NCBI RefSeq assembly: GCF_900290235.1
Contig: NZ_OLMK01000061.1
Span: 62,001 to 126,000, forward strand
Length of the DNA stretch: 64,000 bases
Source of the DNA: Streptomyces sp. MA5143a
Lineage (GTDB): Bacteria; Actinomycetota; Actinomycetes; Streptomycetales; Streptomycetaceae
Direction: 5' to 3'
Positions within the stretch are counted from its first letter, which is position 1; every line of letters begins with the position of its first letter. The notes under the pieces are model-generated. The model was not told the DNA's origin and did no database searches. It saw only the letters and a program-made list of their open reading frames with translations. Shown piece by piece: positions 43,999 to 53,258 of the stretch. A program made the translations under genes and the position numbers.

Positions 43999-45576
43999 AT
44001 GGCCGCCGTCGACATCAGCCCCGCAGCGGCTCTGCACCGCAGGGCGAAGTACCCCACCCCGACCGCCCTCCACTACGAGGGCCAGGAGTTCTCCGCCGCC
44101 CGGCTCAGCCGGACGGCGGTCGAGCTGGCCGCGGGACTCGCCGAACAAGGGCTGCGCCGCGGCGACCGGATCGCCTACCTGGGTCTGAACAGCGCCGCCT
44201 TCTTCCACACCCTCTTCGCCGCCGCCCACCTCGGCGCCGTCTTCATCCCGGTCAACTTCCGGCTCGTCGCCGAGGAGGTCCGCGACATCCTCGTGGACAG
44301 CGGGGCCCACACCCTGGTCGTCGAGGACGGGCACCGCACGCTCGTCGAGTCCATCGCCGACGACATCCCGGCCCGCCGTCGCCTCCTCGTCGACACCGAC
44401 CCCGCCTGCCCCGCCCCGGCGACGGCACCGGCCGGATGGACACCGTTGTCGCTGCTGCTCGGCCCCGGCCGCGCCGAACGGCCGCCGGTGCCCCTGCACG
44501 AGGACGACCTCGGTGTGCTGATGTACACCTCGGGCACCACCGGCCGTCCCAAGGGCGTCATGCTCACCCACGGCAACCTCTGGTGGAACGCGGTGAACGT
44601 CGACAGCATGGTCGACACCCGCTCCGACGACGTGAACCTGGCCGTCGCCCCCCTCTTCCACATCGGGGGCCTCAACGCCCTCACCCTGCGGACCCTGCTA
44701 CGCGGCGGCACCGTGGTCGTACGCCGCGTGTTCGACCCGGCCCAGTGCCTGGACGACCTCGTACGCCACCGGGTCACCGGTCTTTTCGCGGTGCCCGCCA
44801 TGTACGCCGCCCTCTTCCGCGTGCCGGGCTTCGCCGAGGCCGATCTGAGCGCGCTGCGGTCCCCGATCGTGGCGGGCGCCCCCGTGCCGCCGCGGCTCAT
44901 CCACGACTGGGCCGAGCGCGGTGTGCTCCTCCAGCAGGCGTGGGGGCTCACCGAGACGGCTCCCTTCGCCACGTATCTGCCGGCCGCGCTGACCCGCGAG
45001 AAGACCGGCTCCGCCGGCGCCCCCATGCCGTACACCGAGATCCGCGTCGTCGACCCGGTCACCGGGGACGGCGTCGACGAGGCCGACACCCACGGCGAGA
45101 TCTGCGTCCGCGGCCCCAACGTCACGCCGGGCTACTGGAACAACCCCGAGGCGACCGCCGCGGCCTTCGACGACGCCGGCTGGTTCCACTCCGGGGACGT
45201 CGCCCACCGCGACAAGGACGGCTTCTACTACATCGTCGACCGACTCAAGGACATGATCATCAGCGGTGGTGAGAACATCTACCCGGCCGAGGTGGAACGG
45301 GTCCTCACCGCCTGCCCCGGCGTCCTGGAGGCGGCAGCCCTCGGCGTTCCCGACCCCACCTGGGGCGAGACCGTCCTCGCCGTCCTCACCTGCGCTCCCG
45401 GCACGCGGCCCACGCTGGAGGAGGTCCGCGCGTTCGCCGGCCGCCACCTCGCCGACTACAAGCTCCCCACCCGGCTCCTGCTCCTCGACCGACTGCCGCG
45501 CAACGCCAGCGGCAAGCTCGCCAAGGCCGAACTGCGCCGCCTGGTCGCGTCCCGGCCCGCGACGGACAGCCTCTGA
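43999..45576 (+). CDS. Acyl-CoA synthetase (AMP-dependent ligase)
   Basis: A 525-residue ANL-superfamily enzyme activating a carboxylic acid to acyl-AMP then acyl-CoA. Conserved sites: P-loop MYTSGTTGRPKG, the LFHIGG segment, A5 QAWGLTET, A8 FHSGDVAHRDKDGFYYIVDR, and the C-terminal lysine in NASGKLAK. The substrate chain length is not determinable. The ATG at 43999 is preceded by GAAGGAG; an upstream frame extension to 43921 overlaps the tandem repeats and lacks conservation. No CoA-pathway partner genes are adjacent. Confidence 0.92.
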   Translation: MAAVDISPAAALHRRAKYPTPTALHYEGQEFSAARLSRTAVELAAGLAEQGLRRGDRIAYLGLNSAAFFHTLFAAAHLGAVFIPVNFRLVAEEVRDILVDSGAHTLVVEDGHRTLVESIADDIPARRRLLVDTDPACPAPATAPAGWTPLSLLLGPGRAERPPVPLHEDDLGVLMYTSGTTGRPKGVMLTHGNLWWNAVNVDSMVDTRSDDVNLAVAPLFHIGGLNALTLRTLLRGGTVVVRRVFDPAQCLDDLVRHRVTGLFAVPAMYAALFRVPGFAEADLSALRSPIVAGAPVPPRLIHDWAERGVLLQQAWGLTETAPFATYLPAALTREKTGSAGAPMPYTEIRVVDPVTGDGVDEADTHGEICVRGPNVTPGYWNNPEATAAAFDDAGWFHSGDVAHRDKDGFYYIVDRLKDMIISGGENIYPAEVERVLTACPGVLEAAALGVPDPTWGETVLAVLTCAPGTRPTLEEVRAFAGRHLADYKLPTRLLLLDRLPRNASGKLAKAELRRLVASRPATDSL

Positions 45577-45674
45577 CCTCGGCCGGGCGACGGAGAGGCA
45601 AGCCCGGCACCCCGCGACCGACATTTCTTCCCAAACAAGCGCATAGGTGCTCGGCGCACGGATACGCGTGCGGC

Positions 45675-46862
45675 ATGGTGCGGACACTGAAACAACTCAG
45701 AAGGCATGGCGAACACCACGCGCACGACCGCGAGGCCGATGACATGGAGGAACGGGTGGACCGGCGGGCGTCTCAGGAACAGCCCCTCGGTCCCGAGGAC
45801 CGGACGGAGCGAGCGCCCGAGGAGCGGTCCGTCGGACCGGAGGACGAGGAGCGGTCCGCCGGGCCGCCCGGGGACCAGCGGTCCATCGGGCCCGACGAGG
45901 ACGTGGAGCGCCGGGCGCCGGACCAGCCGACGCAGGTGCTCAGGCGTTCCTGGTCCGCTGTGCTGAAGGGGACCCTGAAGGAGTTCAAGGACGACGAACT
46001 GACCGACCGGGCCGCCGCCCTGACGTACTACGGGATCCTCTCGCTCTTCCCCGCGCTGCTGGTGCTCGTCTCCCTCCTGGGGCTCACCGGCCGCTCGGCG
46101 ACCCAACAGGTGCTGGACAACATCCAGAGCCTCGCCCCGGGTTCGGCGCGGGAGATCCTCCAGGACGCGGTGCGACAGCTCCAGGGCAACGCCGGGATCG
46201 GCTCCGTCATGGCGGTCGTCGGTCTGCTGCTGGCGGTGTGGTCGACCTCCGGCTACGTCGCCGCGTTCATCCGCACCGCCAACGCCGTCTACGACATCCC
46301 CGAGGGCCGCCCCGTCTGGAAGGTGCTGCCGATCCGGGTCGCCGTGACGGTCGTCCTGCTGGTCCTCGCGGTGATCAGCGCGCTGATCGTCGTGTTCACC
46401 GGGGCCCTGGCCCGTGAGGTGGGCTCGGCGCTGGGCATGGGCGACACGGCCCTGACGGTGTGGTCGATCGCGAAGTGGCCGGTGCTCGTGGCCCTGGTCA
46501 CCGTCATGATCGCGCTTCTCTACTGGGCCACCCCCAACGCCAAGGTGCGCGGCTTCCGTTGGGTGACTCCCGGCAGCCTCCTGGCCCTGCTGATCTGGAT
46601 GGTCGCCTCGGCCGGGTTCGCGCTGTACGTGGCCAACTTCGGCTCGTACAACAAGACGTACGGCACCCTCGCCGGTGTGATCGTCTTCCTGGTGTGGCTG
46701 TGGATCACGAATCTCGCGATCTTGCTGGGACTGGAGTTCGACGCGGAGCTGACCCGCCAACGGGCCGTCGCGGGAGGCCATCCGGTCGAGGAGGAGCCGT
46801 ACGTCCAGCCGCGCGACACACGGAAGTGGACCGAGGAGGACCGACGACGGCTTCGCACCTGA
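45675..46862 (+). CDS. YihY/BrkB family membrane protein
   Basis: A 395-residue integral membrane protein. The N-terminal 90 residues are highly charged with repeated GPED/GPDED units; the YihY (formerly 'RNase BN') domain begins near DRAAALTYYGILSLFPALLV and has six helices, ending with WLWITNLAILLGLEFDAEL. The C-terminus is polar. The family is often said to be a transporter, but its function is not established. It is followed by a PAP2 phosphatase remnant on the same strand. Confidence 0.9.
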   Translation: MVRTLKQLRRHGEHHAHDREADDMEERVDRRASQEQPLGPEDRTERAPEERSVGPEDEERSAGPPGDQRSIGPDEDVERRAPDQPTQVLRRSWSAVLKGTLKEFKDDELTDRAAALTYYGILSLFPALLVLVSLLGLTGRSATQQVLDNIQSLAPGSAREILQDAVRQLQGNAGIGSVMAVVGLLLAVWSTSGYVAAFIRTANAVYDIPEGRPVWKVLPIRVAVTVVLLVLAVISALIVVFTGALAREVGSALGMGDTALTVWSIAKWPVLVALVTVMIALLYWATPNAKVRGFRWVTPGSLLALLIWMVASAGFALYVANFGSYNKTYGTLAGVIVFLVWLWITNLAILLGLEFDAELTRQRAVAGGHPVEEEPYVQPRDTRKWTEEDRRRLRT

Positions 46863-46919
46863 GCGCCCGTGAGCGCCGGGTCGCCGCCCCCGGGCGGCGC
46901 GGACGGGAGGACGCCGCCC

Positions 46920-47464
46920 ATGAAGGTGATGGGGCAGCTGCGCGCCGCGGACCGACGACTGGCCCGCCGGGTCATCGACGGCGGGCCGGCGTGGGCGAGG
47001 CGGGTACTGCCCGCGGTCGAGGAGGCGGCCGAACACACGAAGGTGTGGTGGGCCGTGACGGTGCTGCTGGCGGCCACGGGAGGGCGCGGCCGGTGGCCGC
47101 GGTGACCGGCGCGGCGGGCATGACGACGGCGCTGCTCCTGTCGAACCTGGTCACCAAGCAGCTGTACCGGCGCCGCCGCCCGCCCTCGGAGTGGGTCCCG
47201 CCGGACGCGCTCCGGGGCCGCCCCGAGAGTTCCTCCTTCCCTTCCGGGCACACGGCCGCCGCCTTCGCCTTCGCGGGCGCCGTCGGCTCGGTGTGGCCGC
47301 CCGTCGGCGCGACGTGCGGGGCGCTCGCGGTGCCGGTGGCCGTCGAACGCGTGCACAGCGGTGCGCACTACCCGTCCGACGTGGCGGCCGGCGCGGCGCT
47401 CGGCCTGGCCTCGGCGGCCCTGGTCCGAGCCGCCCCCCGGCTGCTGTGGCGCCGGGTGCTCTGA
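46920..47464 (+). pseudogene. PAP2-superfamily phosphatase interrupted by a frameshift
   Basis: The first part starts at ATG 46920 (MKVMGQLRAADRRLARRV; GGGAGG upstream) and reads to a stop near 47105. The remainder, in another frame, carries all PAP2 motifs: KQLYRRRRP, SSFPSGHTAAAFA, and ERVHSGAHYPSDV, ending at 47464. A single missing base in the G/C run around 47080-47100 would rejoin them. It could be a true frameshift, programmed slippage, or an error in the sequence. An intact gene would encode a roughly 180-residue lipid phosphatase. Confidence 0.75.
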
Positions 47465-47467
47465 CCG

Positions 47468-48571
47468 GTGCACGGTGGACCCGTGGAGAGTGCTCGTGAA
47501 CATCCGCGGGGAGTGCCGACGGGGACCCACACCGAACCCGGTGACCCCGGTCGGGCGACCCATGCCGAGCAGCCCGGCCCCGGCGGTGACGCCGCCTCGA
47601 AAGGCCCCGACGGCGAAACGGCCCCGAATGGCCTCGACGGCGACGGCCCCCCGAACGGCCCCGTCGTCTCCCGGCCGGAGTTCGACCGGATCTTCGAGGC
47701 CGTCCGTACCTGGGGGCGCTGGGACCCCGCCGACCGGGGCGCGTGGAACCGGGTGACCGAGGAGCATGTGCGGCGCGCCGCCGGGCAGGTGCGGTCCGGG
47801 CTGGTCGTCCCGATGGCGTTGCCCTGGAACACCCGGCCCGGCCCCGACAACCGCAAGCCCGCCCTGCACCACATGACCGACCTCGGGGACGTGGAGAGCC
47901 CGGAGCCCACGACCCACAAGGACTTCCTCGCCGCCGACTACCACGGCAAGGGCGTCACCCATCTGGACGCGCTGTCCCACATCGCCTACCGGGGGCGGCT
48001 CTACGACGACAGGGCGGCCCACGAGTCCGTCGACGCGGCAGGTGCCCGCTTCGGCACGGTGGCCGCGCTCGGCCCGCTCGTCACGACGGGAGTGCTGCTC
48101 GACCTCCCCGCCGTCCTCGGCGTCCGCTGGCTGGAGCCGGGCCGAGCCGTGCGCGCGAAGGACGTCCTCGCGGCGGAGAAGGCGCTCGGGGTGACGATCG
48201 GCGAGGGCGACGCGGTGCTGCTGCGCTCCGGCCAGGTCCGCCGCCGCGCGGAACTCGGCGCCTGGGACCCCGACACCGCGAGCGCCGGGTTCCATGTGGA
48301 CGCCCTGCCCCTGCTGGCCGAACGCGGTGTCTGCCTGCTCGGCGGTGACGGCGACAGCGACGTACGGCCCTCGCCCGTCCCCGGGGTGCACTCACCGGTC
48401 CACGCCCTGGCCGTGACCGCGATGGGCGTGCCGCTGCTGGACAACCTCGATCTGGAGGCGCTCGCCGCGGCCACCGCGGAGGCGGGGCGCCATGCGTTCC
48501 TGCTCGTCGTGGCCCCGCTGAACGTCCCCGGCGGCACCGGCTCACCCGTCAACCCGGTCGCGGTCCTGTGA
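47468..48571 (+). CDS. Cyclase/kynurenine formamidase-like metal hydrolase
   Basis: A 367-residue protein of the cyclase family (PF04199). The disordered first 65 residues are rich in Gly/Pro. The metal-binding signature YHGKGVTHLDALSH fits HxGTHxDxPxH with variations (Lys-Gly-Val in place of Gly-Thr), and HSPVHALAVTAMGVPLLDN lies near the C-terminus. It may hydrolyse an N-formyl or cyclic amide. The GTG at 47468 is four bases after the PAP2 remnant's end; a later GTG at 47483 is possible. Confidence 0.82.
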   Translation: MHGGPVESAREHPRGVPTGTHTEPGDPGRATHAEQPGPGGDAASKGPDGETAPNGLDGDGPPNGPVVSRPEFDRIFEAVRTWGRWDPADRGAWNRVTEEHVRRAAGQVRSGLVVPMALPWNTRPGPDNRKPALHHMTDLGDVESPEPTTHKDFLAADYHGKGVTHLDALSHIAYRGRLYDDRAAHESVDAAGARFGTVAALGPLVTTGVLLDLPAVLGVRWLEPGRAVRAKDVLAAEKALGVTIGEGDAVLLRSGQVRRRAELGAWDPDTASAGFHVDALPLLAERGVCLLGGDGDSDVRPSPVPGVHSPVHALAVTAMGVPLLDNLDLEALAAATAEAGRHAFLLVVAPLNVPGGTGSPVNPVAVL

Positions 48572-48677
48572 TCGGCCCGCCCCCGCGGCGGGCTCCGGCC
48601 CCCTCCGGGCCCGCCCGCTCCGTGCGCGCCTCGATGGCCGACCGTGACTCGGGTTGCGGATGCCCGTATCCTCGTCA

Positions 48678-51593
48678 ATGCCGGATACTTCCGATAAGCG
48701 GGTTATCGAAGGCGCGTGTGAGGCGAGCGTGGTCAGGTCCGACGGCGAGCCGATCCTCACGGGCCGTGCGACACAAGGCACGGGGCCCGCTCGTTTTCGT
48801 GAGCGTTTTCTCCAGGGCGAACCGGTCGAGACCGGGGTGCGGACCTCGATCCTGCACTCCTGGCGGCGCTCCCGGTCCCTGGGGCTCTCGCCGAACCAGT
48901 CCGAGCTGCCCTTCAGCGACGACTTCGACCCCGACGGCCGTATCGTCCGCGCGGCGACGCCGGTGCTCGACCGGCTCCAGGCCCGGTTCGCCGGCAGCGC
49001 CATGAACATCTCCCTGGCCGACGGGACCGGGACGGTGCTGATGCGCCGGTTCGGCCGGGCGTCGATGGCCCGGAGCCTCCCCGCGATCCAGACCGTGCCG
49101 GGGTTCGTCTTCGCCGAGCGGTTCGCCGGCACCAACGGCATCGGCCTCGCCCTGGCGGAGCGAAGGCTCATCGGCGTCTACGGCGCCGAGCACTTCGCCG
49201 AACGCTCCCAGGGCAGCGCCTGCCGGGCGCTCCCCGTCCGGGACCCGCTGAGCGGCCGTATCGAGGGCGTCCTGTGCTTCGGCTATCCCCGCAGCGCGGA
49301 GGACCCGGCGCTGACCCCCGTGATCCGCAAGGCCGCCGCGGCCATCGAACGGCGGCTGCTGGCGCAGAGTTCCGCCCGTGAACGCTCACTGCTCCAGGCG
49401 TACTCGGCGGCCGAGGCCATGGCCGACGGCGGCCTGCACCACAGTGTCCGGATGGACGCCCTGGCCCTCGAACTCCACCCCGGCGACCGGGCGATCCTCA
49501 TGGAGAAGGCCGCCGAGCTGATCTCCCGCGCCCAGCGGGCGGCCGTCGAGGTGCCCCTGCCCGACGGCCGGCGGATCACCCTCGTGAGCCGTCCCGTGAC
49601 CAGCGCCTCCGGGGTCGAGGGCATGGCCATCGAGGCCGTCCTCCCCGGCCCCTCCCTGGCGCTCCCGGACATCCCGCGCCAGTTCGAGCAACTCCTCCGA
49701 CCCCTCGCCGCGCCCGCCGGCCCCCCGCCGCTGGACGGCACCCCCCTGGTCGCGGCCCCCGCCGGACCCGTCGGCGACGGAACCCTCGCCCCGTCCGGTC
49801 CCGCCCCCGGCACCCCGGAAGCCCCCGCCGCCGTGTCCCACGACGTCGACGGCGCCCCGCACGAGCCCCCGCGCCCCGCGCCGCCCGCGCGCGAGCTGCT
49901 GATGGTGGGGGAGCCGCACGTCGGGACGTACGCCCTGGCCGCGCGCCGCCGCCTGGAACTGCTGTCGGAGGTCGGCGCCCGCATCGGCACCACCCTCGAC
50001 GTGCGCCGTACCGCCCAGGAACTCGCCGAGACGATCGTCCCGCGGCTCGCCGACCACGTCGTCGTCGACCTGGCCGAACCCGTCCTACGGGGCGAGGAGG
50101 CCACGGACCCCCGCGTCGACCTGCGGCGCACGGTGGTCCACGGCGTCAGCGACGAGCCGCCCTTCAAGCCCGTGGGCAAACAGGCCGAGTACGGTCCCAC
50201 CGCACCCCAGCTGTGCTGTCTGGCCTCCGGGGAAGCGATGCTGGAGCCCGATCTGACGACCGCCGCCGACTGGCTCGCCCAGGACCCCGAGCACACCGAC
50301 CGGCTGCTGCGCCACGTCCGCTCCCTCATCGCGGTGCCCCTGGTCGCACGCGGGGTCGCCCTCGGCGTCGCCACCTTCTACCGGTCCCACGACTCCGCGC
50401 CCTTCGACGACGACGACCGGCGGCTCGCCCAGGAACTCGCCCACCGCGCCGCGCTGTCCCTCGACAACGCCCGGCGCTACACCCGCGAACGCACCATGGT
50501 GCTGGCCCTCCAGCGCAGCCTCCTCCCGCACGGCGTGCCCGACCAGGACGCCGTCGAGGTCGCCCACCGCTATCTGCCCGCCGAGTCCGACGTCGGCGGC
50601 GACTGGTACGACGTCATCCCGCTCTCCGGCGCGCGCATCGGCCTCCTCGTCGGTGACGTCGTCGGCCACGGCATGTTCTCCGCCGCCACCATGGGCCGGC
50701 TGCGCACCGCCGCCCGCAGCTTCGCCGAACTCGACTTCCCGCCGGACGAGGTCCTCACCCACCTCGACAACCTCGTGAACCGGCTGGACCGCGAGGACCC
50801 CACCTCCCACGGTGCCGGCATCATCGGCGCGACCTGCCTCTACGCCGTCTACGACCCGACCACGCAGCAGTGCAGCATGGCCCGCGCCGGCCACCCGCCG
50901 CCCGCGCTGGTCCGCCCCGACGGCACGGTCTCGTTCCCCGACCTGCCGGCCGGGCCGCCGCTCGGCCTGGGCGGCCTGCCCTTCGAGGCCGTCGAGATCC
51001 AGCTGCCCGAGGGCAGTGAACTGGTCCTCTACACCGACGGGCTCATCGAGGACCGCACCCGCGACGTCGACGTGGTCCTCGACCAGCTGAGCACCGCCCT
51101 CGCACAGGCCGAGCGCACCCCGGAGGAGACCTGCCGGGCGGTCCTCGACACCGTGGCACCGGCCCATCCGGCCGACGACATCGCCGTGGTCGTGGCCCGC
51201 ACCCACGCCTTCGACCCCGGCCGGATCGCCACCTGGGAGCTGCCCGCCGACCCGGCCCGCGTCAGCGAGGTCCGCGCCTCCGCCCTGCGCACGCTGACCG
51301 AGTGGGGCCTCGACGAGGCCGCCTTCGCCGCGGAGCTGATGCTCAGCGAGCTGGTCACCAACGCCATCATCCACGGCAGCGGCCCCATCCGGGTCCGGCT
51401 GCTGCGCGACCGCTGTCTGATCTGCGAGGTCTCCGACACCAGCAACACCGCCCCGCACCTGCGCCGGGCGGCCAGCACCGACGAGGGCGGCCGCGGTCTG
51501 TTCCTCGTCGCCCAGCTGGCGCAGAGCTGGGGGACGCGCTACACGCCGGAGGGCAAGGTCATCTGGGCAGCCTGCGACCTCGACGGAATCTGA
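48678..51593 (+). CDS. AcoR-like GAF / GAF / SpoIIE phosphatase with anti-sigma kinase domain
   Basis: A 971-residue signalling protein. Residues about 30-240 resemble the sensory N-terminus of AcoR-type activators (RTSILHSWRRSRSLGLSPN, FAERFAGTNGIGLAL), but there is no sigma-54 AAA+ domain. A region of about 250 residues follows, partly Pro/Ala-rich, then a GAF domain (around 430-600), SpoIIE phosphatase (GGDWYDVIPLSG, LLVGDVVGHG; about 610-820), and HATPase_c (ELVTNAIIHGSG; about 840-970). The last three parts parallel the protein at 41470. The ATG at 48678 is chosen; alternative starts lie at 48654 and 48660. Confidence 0.9.
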   Translation: MPDTSDKRVIEGACEASVVRSDGEPILTGRATQGTGPARFRERFLQGEPVETGVRTSILHSWRRSRSLGLSPNQSELPFSDDFDPDGRIVRAATPVLDRLQARFAGSAMNISLADGTGTVLMRRFGRASMARSLPAIQTVPGFVFAERFAGTNGIGLALAERRLIGVYGAEHFAERSQGSACRALPVRDPLSGRIEGVLCFGYPRSAEDPALTPVIRKAAAAIERRLLAQSSARERSLLQAYSAAEAMADGGLHHSVRMDALALELHPGDRAILMEKAAELISRAQRAAVEVPLPDGRRITLVSRPVTSASGVEGMAIEAVLPGPSLALPDIPRQFEQLLRPLAAPAGPPPLDGTPLVAAPAGPVGDGTLAPSGPAPGTPEAPAAVSHDVDGAPHEPPRPAPPARELLMVGEPHVGTYALAARRRLELLSEVGARIGTTLDVRRTAQELAETIVPRLADHVVVDLAEPVLRGEEATDPRVDLRRTVVHGVSDEPPFKPVGKQAEYGPTAPQLCCLASGEAMLEPDLTTAADWLAQDPEHTDRLLRHVRSLIAVPLVARGVALGVATFYRSHDSAPFDDDDRRLAQELAHRAALSLDNARRYTRERTMVLALQRSLLPHGVPDQDAVEVAHRYLPAESDVGGDWYDVIPLSGARIGLLVGDVVGHGMFSAATMGRLRTAARSFAELDFPPDEVLTHLDNLVNRLDREDPTSHGAGIIGATCLYAVYDPTTQQCSMARAGHPPPALVRPDGTVSFPDLPAGPPLGLGGLPFEAVEIQLPEGSELVLYTDGLIEDRTRDVDVVLDQLSTALAQAERTPEETCRAVLDTVAPAHPADDIAVVVARTHAFDPGRIATWELPADPARVSEVRASALRTLTEWGLDEAAFAAELMLSELVTNAIIHGSGPIRVRLLRDRCLICEVSDTSNTAPHLRRAASTDEGGRGLFLVAQLAQSWGTRYTPEGKVIWAACDLDGI

Positions 51594-51710
51594 GCCATCG
51601 GCACCGGCCGCCTCGAACGCGGCGAAATGCCAGAATTAGTGTGATACGTACGGTTACTATCGCTGACGCGAGTCATGAAGGGCTCGCCAGGCCGACCCCC
51701 GGAGCTGTCC

Positions 51711-53258
51711 GTGCACGACGTTCACGACACCTCTGCGCAGGAGGTCCCCGCCGACGGGACGGAACCGCTGGTCCGCATCCGCGGGCTCACCAAACGGTTC
51801 GGCGGGACCCTCGCGCTGGCCGGGGTCGACCTCGACGTCCACGCCGGCAGCGTCCTCGCCCTCCTCGGACCCAACGGGGCCGGGAAGTCCACCCTCATCA
51901 AGATCCTCGCCGGCGTCCACCGAGCCGACGCCGGACGGATCACGGTCGACGGACACCCCCTCGGCGGCCAGGCCGCCACCCACCGCATGTCCTTCATCCA
52001 CCAGGACCTCGGCCTGGTGGAGTGGATGACGGTCGCCGAGAACATCGCCCTGAGCACCGGGTACGCCCGCCGCGCCGGGCTGATCTCCTGGCGCCGGACC
52101 CGGGAGCGCTGCACCGAGGCCCTGCGGAGCGTCGCCGGCCATCTCGACCCCGACACCACCGTGTCCCGGCTCGCCCCCGCCGAACGCTCCCTCGTCGCCG
52201 TCGCCCGTGCCCTCGCCGCACGGGCGAAGCTCATCGTGCTCGACGAGCCGACCGCCCGCCTTCCCGCCGCCGACTGCGCCCGGCTCTTCCGCGTCCTGCA
52301 CACCCTGCGCGACCGCGGCCACGGCCTCCTCTACGTCAGCCACCGCCTGGACGAGGTGTACGAGGTCGCCGACACCTTCGCGGTCCTGCGCGACGGCCGC
52401 CTCGTCCGCCAGGGCCCCCTGGCGGGCCACGCCCCCGGCAGCCTCGTCCGCGACATCACCGGCGAGGAACCCGCCGGCCGCCGCCGGGCCCCGGCCCGCG
52501 CCGACGGCCCGCCCGTCCTGCTGCTCGACGGCGTACGGACCGCCGGAGCCGGACCGGTCGACCTGGACCTGAGGGCGGGGGAGGCCGTGGGCCTGGTCGG
52601 GCTCTCCGGCGCCGGACACAGGGACCTCGGCCGCGCCCTCGCGGGCGCCCGGCCCCTCCTCGGCGGACGCGCCCTGCTGGGGGGCCGCCCCTACCGCCCC
52701 CGTACGGTCCCGGAGGCGGTCGCCCTCGGGGTCGCCTTCGTGCCCGGCGACCGGCAGCGCGAGGGCTGCCTCACCGCGCTGACCGTGCGGGAGAACCTGC
52801 TGGCCAACCCGGGCGCGGCGGGCGGGGTGGCGCCACGCTGGATCCGGCCCCGCCGGGAACGCGCCGACGCCGTCGCCCTGATCGACCGGTTCGCCGTCCG
52901 GCCCCGCGACAGCGAGGCCGGCATCGCCACCCTCTCCGGCGGCAACCAGCAGAAGGTCATGCTCGGCCGCTGGCTCCGCACGGCACCCGGCCTGTTGATC
53001 CTGGAGGAGCCCACGGCGAGCGTCGACGTCGGCGCCAAGGCCGCCATCCACCGGCTCCTCGACGAGGCGCTCACCCGGGGCCTCGCCGTCCTGCTGCTCT
53101 CCACCGACTTCGAGGAGGTCGCGGGTGTCTGCGGGCGCGCCCTGGTCTTCGTCCGCGGAACCGTGACGACCGAGCTGAGCGGCCCCGCCCTCACCGTCGA
53201 CGCCCTCACCCGGGCGGCCTCGGCCCTGCCCCCCTCCCGAACTGCCCGGACCCCATGA
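51711..53258 (+). CDS. Sugar-type ABC transporter ATP-binding protein (RbsA/MglA-like)
   Basis: A protein of about 515 residues with two fused ATPase domains, as in carbohydrate importers of the ribose/galactose class. The first domain has Walker A LLGPNGAGKST and Walker B LIVLDEPTA, with a divergent signature (LAPAE). The second has a degenerate Walker A (LVGLSGAGHRDL) as usual, a canonical LSGGNQQK signature, and Walker B LLILEEPTA with Glu replacing the common Asp. GTG 51711 has GGAG upstream; ATG 51675 is an alternative. The gene overlaps the permease by four bases. Confidence 0.9.
   Translation: MHDVHDTSAQEVPADGTEPLVRIRGLTKRFGGTLALAGVDLDVHAGSVLALLGPNGAGKSTLIKILAGVHRADAGRITVDGHPLGGQAATHRMSFIHQDLGLVEWMTVAENIALSTGYARRAGLISWRRTRERCTEALRSVAGHLDPDTTVSRLAPAERSLVAVARALAARAKLIVLDEPTARLPAADCARLFRVLHTLRDRGHGLLYVSHRLDEVYEVADTFAVLRDGRLVRQGPLAGHAPGSLVRDITGEEPAGRRRAPARADGPPVLLLDGVRTAGAGPVDLDLRAGEAVGLVGLSGAGHRDLGRALAGARPLLGGRALLGGRPYRPRTVPEAVALGVAFVPGDRQREGCLTALTVRENLLANPGAAGGVAPRWIRPRRERADAVALIDRFAVRPRDSEAGIATLSGGNQQKVMLGRWLRTAPGLLILEEPTASVDVGAKAAIHRLLDEALTRGLAVLLLSTDFEEVAGVCGRALVFVRGTVTTELSGPALTVDALTRAASALPPSRTARTP

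Noticed and set aside
40304..48571. A secondary-metabolite gene cluster (acyl-CoA ligase, cyclase, GH16, decarboxylase)
   Set aside because: No polyketide synthase, peptide synthetase, terpene or RiPP core enzyme is present, and the genes are in separate transcription units with unrelated roles.
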